Shown here: positions 1 to 4,966 of the stretch, piece by piece | Numbering within the stretch: position 1 is the first letter of the stretch | Layout of the letters: each line of letters begins with the position of its first letter | NCBI GenBank assembly: GCA_003220195.1 | Contig: QHRT01000340.1 | Location: 1-6,872 of the forward strand | DNA from: Candidatus Rokuibacteriota bacterium | GTDB taxonomy: Bacteria; Methylomirabilota; Methylomirabilia; Rokubacteriales; CSP1-6 | Direction of reading: 5' to 3' | DNA length: 6,872 nucleotides | The notes under the pieces: generated by a model | What the model was told of the DNA's origin: nothing | What the model saw: only the letters and a program-made list of their open reading frames with translations | Databases searched by the model: none | Translations under genes and position numbers: made by a program

Positions 1-559
1 CGCGGAAGGCGAAGCGCGAGACGTAATACCCGGCGAGTGACGCGACGGTCAGGATGACGAGTGTCTGCGACAGCGCCAGCGCGAGCGAATTCCGGAACGC
101 GATCCACACCGAGGGAAACTGGCCGCCGGCCGTCGCCTTCGAGCGGATCTCCTCGATGATGTTGGTGCGCCACAGGAAGCGATAGTTGGCGAGATGCAGG
201 TGGCCGCCGACCAGCGCCGCGAGCAGGGCGCCGGCGCTGACGAGCAGCACCAGGCCGGCCACCAGGCGCACCCGCGGCGACGGACTCAGGAGGTGCACGA
301 CGCTGTAGACCAGGACCGCCGGGACGATCACCGCGCAGGTGGTCCAGAGCACGCGGGTCGACACCCCGCCGCTGCGCGCCGTGAGCGAGATCACGACCAT
401 CCAGAAGTACGGCAGGATGATCGGCACCGACACCGCCAGCAGAAACGCGAGCAGCGCCGACTGCCCCGCGACGCGCCTGACGTGCGCGCGCCGCGCCAGC
501 ACCGGCCAGTCGGGCCGCGCCGCCGCAGCCATCGGCGCCGTCGCCGCGTCGACCGCCAT
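1..559 (-). CDS. MalG/UgpE-type carbohydrate ABC transporter permease, 3' end cut by the window edge
   Basis: This is an inner-membrane subunit that would form half of the translocation channel of a sugar-type ABC importer, pairing with the MalF-like protein encoded just upstream. I translated 186 residues from the ATG at 559-557. They begin MAVDAATAPM and end GYYVSRFAFR, where the window stops. A first membrane segment covers about residues 32-60 and ends in the YFWMVVISLT pattern usual for MalG relatives. NYRFLW (125-130) and FRNSLALALSQTLVILTVASL (about 155-175) match the periplasmic loop and the start of the BPD_transp_1 domain. The EAA loop lies beyond the edge. Two more hydrophobic stretches (about 70-91 and 98-118) fall between the first segment and NYRFLW, where ordinary MalG proteins have only a loop. 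The start overlaps the upstream stop by one base (TGATG), and GAGGT at 570-566 lies six bases before it, indicating translational coupling. Family is confident; substrate is unknown. Confidence 0.88.
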   Translation of the reverse strand, partial: MAVDAATAPMAAAARPDWPVLARRAHVRRVAGQSALLAFLLAVSVPIILPYFWMVVISLTARSGGVSTRVLWTTCAVIVPAVLVYSVVHLLSPSPRVRLVAGLVLLVSAGALLAALVGGHLHLANYRFLWRTNIIEEIRSKATAGGQFPSVWIAFRNSLALALSQTLVILTVASLAGYYVSRFAFR

Positions 560-1479
560 CAATGCACCTCGATCCGCGGCGCCTGCAGCATCCGCTGCAT
601 GTCCATCAGGCGCCACATGCCGAGGGCCACGATCACGCCGATCACGATCAGGATGAGCGAGAGCGCGGCGCCGTACGCGTACTGGCCGTTCTCGAACGCA
701 CGGCGGTAGGCGTAGAGCGAGAACACGGTCGTGTCGTAGAACGGGCCGCCGGCGGTGATGAGCAGGATGTACTCGAAGCTCACGAGCAACGACAGCGTCT
801 GGTGGATGGTCATGTACGAGATCGGCCACCGGAGCGCCGGAAAGATGATGTGGCGAACGATCGCGAGAGCGCCGGCGCCGTCGGCGCGCGCGGCGTGGAA
901 CAGGTGCTCGGGAATGGCCCGGATCGCCGACGTGAAGATGATCATGCCGAGTGACGCGCCGATGAACCCGTTCGCGACGACGATGACCAGGAGCGGACGA
1001 CTGTTGCGCAGGTCGATCGGCGCCATGTCGAGCGCGTGGACGAGGATCTGGTTCAGCAGGCCCCGCTCGTTCGGATCGACCACCCACAGCCACAGGAGCG
1101 CGTACACCACCGACGGGCTCATCCGCGGCAGGAGCCAGACGGCGCGGAAGAACGCGCCCATCCCCCGCGGGACCGCCGTGGTCGTGAGCGCGAGCAGCAG
1201 CGCGAAGGTCACGTTGAAGATGCCGAGCGTCGAGACGACGAAGATGGCGGTGATCCCGAGGGAGGCCAGGAGGCGCGAATCGCGGGTGACCATGCGCTCG
1301 AAGTTGTCGAGGGTCAGCTTCGAGACGGCGAGCGTGCGATCCATGTCGGTGAAGGCCAGGACCAGGTCGACGACGACGGGCGCGACGAAGAAGCAGGCGA
1401 GGAGCAGGAGCGCCGGTCCCAGGAAGACGGCGAAGTTGGCGCGCTGGCGCCGGAGTTGCGCGTGCGCGAAGTCGGGCAC
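559..1479 (-). CDS. MalF/UgpA-type carbohydrate ABC transporter permease
   Basis: This is a complete 306-residue inner-membrane permease subunit of a sugar-type ABC importer. A cytoplasmic N-terminus rich in Arg is followed by a membrane segment at about 16-43. Further hydrophobic segments lie near 72-100, 108-134, 162-185, 222-243 and 268-290, giving the six expected. The cytoplasmic EAA loop, which docks on the ATPase, is visible at about 191-216 (EHLFHAARADGAG, then IIFPAL). The C-terminal ITAGGPFYDTTVFSLYAY stretch is typical of this family. The start is GTG at 1479-1477, 13 bases after the binding-protein stop, with a weak GGGA Shine-Dalgarno at 1488-1485. Its stop overlaps the MalG-like start by one base. 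Length and motifs look intact, with no sign of decay, in contrast to the binding-protein gene. The order binding protein, MalF, MalG is standard for the CUT1 family. The substrate could be a sugar, an oligosaccharide or glycerol-3-phosphate and cannot be read from the permease. Confidence 0.93.
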   Translation of the reverse strand: MPDFAHAQLRRQRANFAVFLGPALLLLACFFVAPVVVDLVLAFTDMDRTLAVSKLTLDNFERMVTRDSRLLASLGITAIFVVSTLGIFNVTFALLLALTTTAVPRGMGAFFRAVWLLPRMSPSVVYALLWLWVVDPNERGLLNQILVHALDMAPIDLRNSRPLLVIVVANGFIGASLGMIIFTSAIRAIPEHLFHAARADGAGALAIVRHIIFPALRWPISYMTIHQTLSLLVSFEYILLITAGGPFYDTTVFSLYAYRRAFENGQYAYGAALSLILIVIGVIVALGMWRLMDMQRMLQAPRIEVH

Positions 1480-1492
1480 GAGCGTCCCGCCG

Positions 1493-2809
1493 CTAATTCC
1501 TGATCACGACGTCCTTGCCGAGCTCGTTCTCCAGCTCGCCGATCACGAAGTCCGTCGCGGCCTGTGCGCTGAGCCGGCCGGTCTCCAGACCCTGGATGCC
1601 CTTGAACATGATGGCGTTGTACTGGCCGATCTTCGGGTGATTGGGCATGAAGCTCGCGTACTTGAGCATTGGCGTCGCGGCCGCGAGAGCCCAGCCCTTT
1701 TCGAGGATCTCGGGCATCGCTTGCTGGCCGTAGTTGATCGGGGTGTGATTCGTCGTCACCGCGTGGCGCGTGTTCGGAATCGGCTGGCTGGCGAGCGCGA
1801 TGAGGAACGCCGCCAGATCCTTGTGCTTCGACTTCGCGGAGACCGCATAGGCGATGGGATGCGACAGGTTCGCCGGCTTGCCGCCTTTCTTGCCGGCCGG
1901 CGCGTTGATCCAGGTGAACTTCTTGAAGTAGGCGTCCTTGCCGGAGAGCTTCAAGGCTTTCGTCTGATCGCCGACGCGCCACACGCCGTGGAAGAAGGCC
2001 AGCGCCTCTTCGCCACCCAGCATCCCACGACATCGCGGTGTTCGTGGGCGAGAGCGCCTTCTTGTCGAGGCAGTGCTTCATCCAGGTGAAGAACTCCTTG
2101 AGCGCCGTCTTCGACGCCTGGAGCCTGGCGGAGGTCTTGTCGTAGGCTTCGAGCCCGAATGTTTCAGTGAGCATTTGAAAGTCTGGCCCGGCATTCGGCC
2201 GATGCAGGATGCCGTACTTCACCACACCCTTCTGCACGGCCTGCCCGGCCAGGTCGCACAGGTCGTACGCGGTGAACTCGCCCGCCTCGACCTTCGCGGG
2301 GAGGGCCGCGATCTCCCGATCGGTCTTGCCGAGCTTGCGCAGCTTGTCGTTGTTGAGGAAGAACATCCGGACTTCGGAGTCTTGAGGAACGCCGTAGCGC
2401 GCGCCCTTGTACGTGACCGACTGCCACAAGGGCCCGATGATGTCGCCGTAGAGCTCCGGGTTCTTCGTGATGTGCTCTTCGAGGTTCAGCGCGTATTTCG
2501 CCTCGGCGAAGGCGCCGATCCATTCGTGCGCCAGGACGAACAGGTCTGGGCCCTTGTCGACGGCGAACGCCTTCATGAGATCTTGGCGTTGGTCTCGTTG
2601 AGCTCGATCTTCACGCGCTTGTCGCCGCCGGTCGCGGCGAGCATCTTGTTCAGCGTGTCGCCGGCGGCGACCAGATTGCCGGCGCGCAGTGGCCCCGACC
2701 GATCGGCGCGCGACCAGAGCTTGATCACGACGTCATCGGCAAAGCTTGGTGGTGCGGTCGCGAGGAGCATCGCCGCGAGCATCCCGGCCGTGCAGAGCTT
2801 CCAGGTCAT
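1493..2809 (-). pseudogene. Extracellular sugar-binding protein of the ABC importer (SBP family 1), broken by two frameshifts
   Basis: This would be the periplasmic receptor that delivers substrate to the MalF/MalG pair. Read across the shifts it is about 438 residues, normal for the family. Part 1 (2809 to about 2577, 78 residues) starts MTWKLCTAGM, has a Sec signal peptide with likely cleavage after PPSFA, and continues into VVIKLWSRAD; it then meets TGA at 2573. Part 2 (2576 to 2025, 184 residues in another frame) carries family-1 hallmarks: KGPDLFVLAHEWIG, then YKGARYGVPQDSEVRMFF and NNDKLRKLG. Part 3 (2023 to the TAG at 1493, back in the first frame) begins MLGGEEALAFFHGVWRVGD, the usual placement of the loop before the second lobe, and ends VIRN. 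The two breaks are opposite in sense. The ATG at 2809 is preferred over the one at 2851 because only it has a good ribosome site and places the signal peptide at the N-terminus. The breaks may be real decay or sequence error. Confidence 0.85.
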
Positions 2810-2815
2810 GGGTGT

Positions 2816-2825
2816 CTCCTCTCCT
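2816..2825 (-). promoter_or_regulatory. Strong ribosome binding site for the binding-protein gene
   Basis: On the minus strand this reads AGGAGAGGAG, a doubled Shine-Dalgarno core that ends six bases before the ATG at 2809. It decides the start: the in-frame ATG at 2851 has no purine-rich sequence before it and would add 14 residues ahead of the signal peptide. High expression is usual for ABC binding proteins, which are needed in excess over the permeases. Confidence 0.8.
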
Positions 2826-2892
2826 GTTTCGGTGACCAGCGAGGTGATCATGCCGTCGAGAGAGATCTCGGTTCGGGCCGACAGTGGGAGCG

Positions 2893-2921
2893 ATCATCGG
2901 CTCGCGGCTGCCGGGTGTCAA
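2893..2921 (-). promoter_or_regulatory. Candidate sigma70-type promoter of the ABC importer operon
   Basis: The minus strand has TTGACA at 2921-2916 (a perfect -35 consensus), a 17-base spacer, and GATGAT at 2898-2893 (four of six matches to the -10 consensus). Transcription would start near 2886, leaving a leader of about 75 bases before the ATG at 2809. It lies in the only sizeable non-coding gap of the window and points at the binding-protein gene. The assignment rests on pattern only; in GC-rich bacteria such boxes also occur by chance, although exact TTGACA with ideal spacing is not common in such DNA. Confidence 0.5.
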
Positions 2922-2927
2922 CCCGGC
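2910..2927. repeat. Perfect 7-bp inverted repeat overlapping the candidate -35 box
   Basis: The arms GCCGGGT (2910-2916) and ACCCGGC (2921-2927) pair perfectly around the four-base centre GTCA. The TTGACA box lies across the centre and one arm. It may be an operator, where a repressor such as a LacI-type sugar regulator would block the -35 box, or an RNA hairpin ending transcription from the 658-residue gene whose stop is at 2982. No T-run follows the hairpin on the minus strand (AGCCGCGAGCC follows), which argues against a classical intrinsic terminator. No regulator gene is in the window. Confidence 0.5.
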
Positions 2928-2981
2928 TTCAACGAGACCCGGTCCAGCGGCCGCGAGTCCGCTTCGATGGCGCGGCGCGAA

Positions 2982-4958
2982 TCAGGCCGTGCCGCCGCCC
3001 GCGGTGAAATAGTCGCGCGCGCCCGCGGACAGTCCTGTCAATCCGTCGGCCTTCACCACGCCGCCCATGCCGGGCAGCGGACGCTCGGACGAGTCGTACT
3101 CGACGTGATCGGGATCGCGCTTGTCCGTCTTCCGGCTCGGCGATCCGTCGGGAAGCTTGTACCGGCGCAGGATGTGGACGAGTCCCTTCGTGTCCACGCC
3201 GAGATCGATGAGCGCGCGTCGCTTCGTGACGTCCTCCGGTTTCTTGCTCTTCTGGACGCCCTTCATCAGCTCCAGCACCCGGGGCCCCAGAAATTTCCCT
3301 CCGGTCTTCGGCAGCTGGGAAGAGAGCTCGGCGGCGACGGCCTGGAGCAAGTGCGCGTTCTGCTCGCGGGGCCTGCAGAGCGCGAGCATCAGCGCCGCCC
3401 CCGTGTTCAGGAAGACCGCCGGCAAGTCGACCATCCAGACCGCCAGCGCGCGATCACGGCCTGGCAGCTGTCGGAGCGACCAGAGTAACCGCGAGAGTGG
3501 AAAGACATGTTCCTTGTAGTGCATGAACAGCAGCGGGCTCTCGAACAGGAGCCACTTGTCCTGGTTCGCCCTGGTCCGCTGCTCGGGCGGAACGTCGCGA
3601 CTGACGATCACGAGCCGCGCCAGTCCGAGAGGCCGCGCCTTGCGCATCTCGCGGACTCGCGCGAGTACGTCCGGCACGCCCTTGTCCGGCGCGTTACCGT
3701 AGGCGTCCGCGACACGACGGAAGGGCAGCGAGCCCCAGCCGGTGAACTTGCTGTGCTCCTGGGAGCCGTCCTTTTTGTTGCGGACTGGACCCGGGACGTT
3801 CGTCATCGGCGGGTCATCGAAGATGCCGCCCTGGATCTCTCCGGTCATGCCGCCTTTGAGGACCTCGGTGTCGCGCCCCGTCGCACCGAGTCCGCCGGTG
3901 TCGAAGCACTGGAGCTTCCTCGCGCCCTTGCGATCGATCACGCGGAGCGCGAACCCGACGTGCGGGATGTTGTCGGGGTCGTTCTCGTTTTTCCCGTCCA
4001 GCTGGCGATTGAAGGTGTAGACCCCTCCGGGCCCGAAGCCCTCCTCGATCGCGCGCTTCACTTCCGCGTCGGCTTTCTCCTCGCGCCACGCGCCGCCGAA
4101 TTGCTTCACGATGGCGCGGCTCGAAGGACCGGCGTTGTAGCGCGCCAGGCCCGCCGGTCCCGGCGGCAGATCGTGCCCGCGGGTGATCGCCATGAGATCG
4201 CAGAGATGTTGGCACGCCGCGACCAGTGGATACGCGCGGTCGTCGGGATTCATCAGCATTTCGTACAGCGCGTTGTCGGCTGCCCCGGCGGCGAAGTACG
4301 TCTCTCCCGGACCGGCGTAGGGGTGGCACAGGAGCATCTCCGTCACCTGGCGCGCCCACGCTTCCTCTTCGAGAAGCTCCTGCATGCGCGCGCGCTGGGC
4401 GTCAGAGGCGCCCAGCTCGTCGGGATCGCGCCACTCGAGCGGCACGATGCCCATGCGCTTCAGATCCGGGCCGAGCCAGATCTTGTCGAGGCCTCCGGTG
4501 AGCCGGCCGAAGATGTGTTCGAGAATCGCCTGGACCAGCCCCTGCGCGTCGGACGGCGCCGTTCCGCCGTCGGTGAGCATCTCCTGGTTCAAGAGCTCCA
4601 CGAGCCGCGGCGGGTCCGGCCCTCCTCGATCGGGTAATTGAGACGGAACCTCCACACCGACGTCGTGCGCGAGAAACTCCTTGTAGCTATGGCTACGCAG
4701 ATCGATCTCGAGCGGATCGGGGAGCGTCAGCGTTCCCGGCCGATGCTCGAACCTCCAGAGAAACGGCGGAATCTTGCCGGCCGGCGTGTTCGACGGCGCG
4801 TAGCGATCGTCGGGAATGAGCGGAATGCTCTCACCGCCGATGTAGAGCTGCGGCACCGCCTTGTCGAGCGAATAGACGGTCACGCGCAGGGTCAGCGCGT
4901 CGCCCTTCCGGAAGAATCCGTAATCGATGAAGGTCGCGTCATCGATGTTCGTGATCAT
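2982..4958 (-). CDS. Uncharacterised 658-residue protein with a possible papain-fold (NlpC/P60-like) Cys-His-Asp core
   Basis: I do not recognise this protein as a named family. It starts at the ATG at 4958 (MITNIDDATF) and ends at a TGA at 2984-2982. It has no signal peptide or convincing membrane helix, so it is probably cytoplasmic or exported by a non-Sec route. Residues 1-100 look beta-rich (DALTLRVTVYSLDKAV, VPQLYIGGESIPLIPDD). Residues 115-210 are helical and acidic. The middle holds ACQHLCDLMAITRGHD (248-263), IPHVGFALRV (331-340) and QCFDTGG (350-356). A Cys at the start of a helix, then HVGF on a strand, then an acid, is the order seen in papain-fold peptidases and amidases, so Cys249, His333 and Asp353 are candidate catalytic residues. 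Residues 440-600 are a second, hydrophobic-helical region (ARLVIVSRDVPPEQR, then LLFMHYKEHVFPLSR), and the C-terminal tail is Gly-rich. It follows the upstream gene by eight bases with no good Shine-Dalgarno, implying coupled translation. The enzyme idea is inference; the gene itself is secure. Confidence 0.72.
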   Translation of the reverse strand: MITNIDDATFIDYGFFRKGDALTLRVTVYSLDKAVPQLYIGGESIPLIPDDRYAPSNTPAGKIPPFLWRFEHRPGTLTLPDPLEIDLRSHSYKEFLAHDVGVEVPSQLPDRGGPDPPRLVELLNQEMLTDGGTAPSDAQGLVQAILEHIFGRLTGGLDKIWLGPDLKRMGIVPLEWRDPDELGASDAQRARMQELLEEEAWARQVTEMLLCHPYAGPGETYFAAGAADNALYEMLMNPDDRAYPLVAACQHLCDLMAITRGHDLPPGPAGLARYNAGPSSRAIVKQFGGAWREEKADAEVKRAIEEGFGPGGVYTFNRQLDGKNENDPDNIPHVGFALRVIDRKGARKLQCFDTGGLGATGRDTEVLKGGMTGEIQGGIFDDPPMTNVPGPVRNKKDGSQEHSKFTGWGSLPFRRVADAYGNAPDKGVPDVLARVREMRKARPLGLARLVIVSRDVPPEQRTRANQDKWLLFESPLLFMHYKEHVFPLSRLLWSLRQLPGRDRALAVWMVDLPAVFLNTGAALMLALCRPREQNAHLLQAVAAELSSQLPKTGGKFLGPRVLELMKGVQKSKKPEDVTKRRALIDLGVDTKGLVHILRRYKLPDGSPSRKTDKRDPDHVEYDSSERPLPGMGGVVKADGLTGLSAGARDYFTAGGGTA

Positions 4959-4966
4959 GGCGGCTG

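Noticed and set aside
1314..1992. Continuation of the middle frame of the binding protein beyond about 2024
   Set aside because: After MSWD the frame turns into Arg-rich nonsense, while the frame starting at 2023 carries the expected family sequence; this marks the frameshift, not a separate protein.
755..2089. Long plus-strand open frame of 444 codons
   Set aside because: It lies opposite the permease and binding-protein genes, is rich in Arg, Ser and Ala with no domain character, and is a typical antisense artefact of GC-rich DNA.
2862..2869. Palindrome GAGATCTC in the leader of the binding-protein gene
   Set aside because: Eight-base palindromes are common by chance and it has no partner repeat or clear relation to the promoter.
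2928..2981. Terminator directly after the 658-residue gene
   Set aside because: Only a weak AGCGG/CCGCT pairing with an eight-base loop and no T-run is visible.
2073..3488. Plus-strand open frame of 471 codons crossing the intergenic gap
   Set aside because: It overlaps two well-supported minus-strand genes and the promoter region, and shows Arg/Leu/Val-biased low-information sequence.
3507..4637. Plus-strand open frame of 376 codons
   Set aside because: It is antisense to the 658-residue gene, whose minus frame has much more protein-like composition; no motif or ribosome site supports it.
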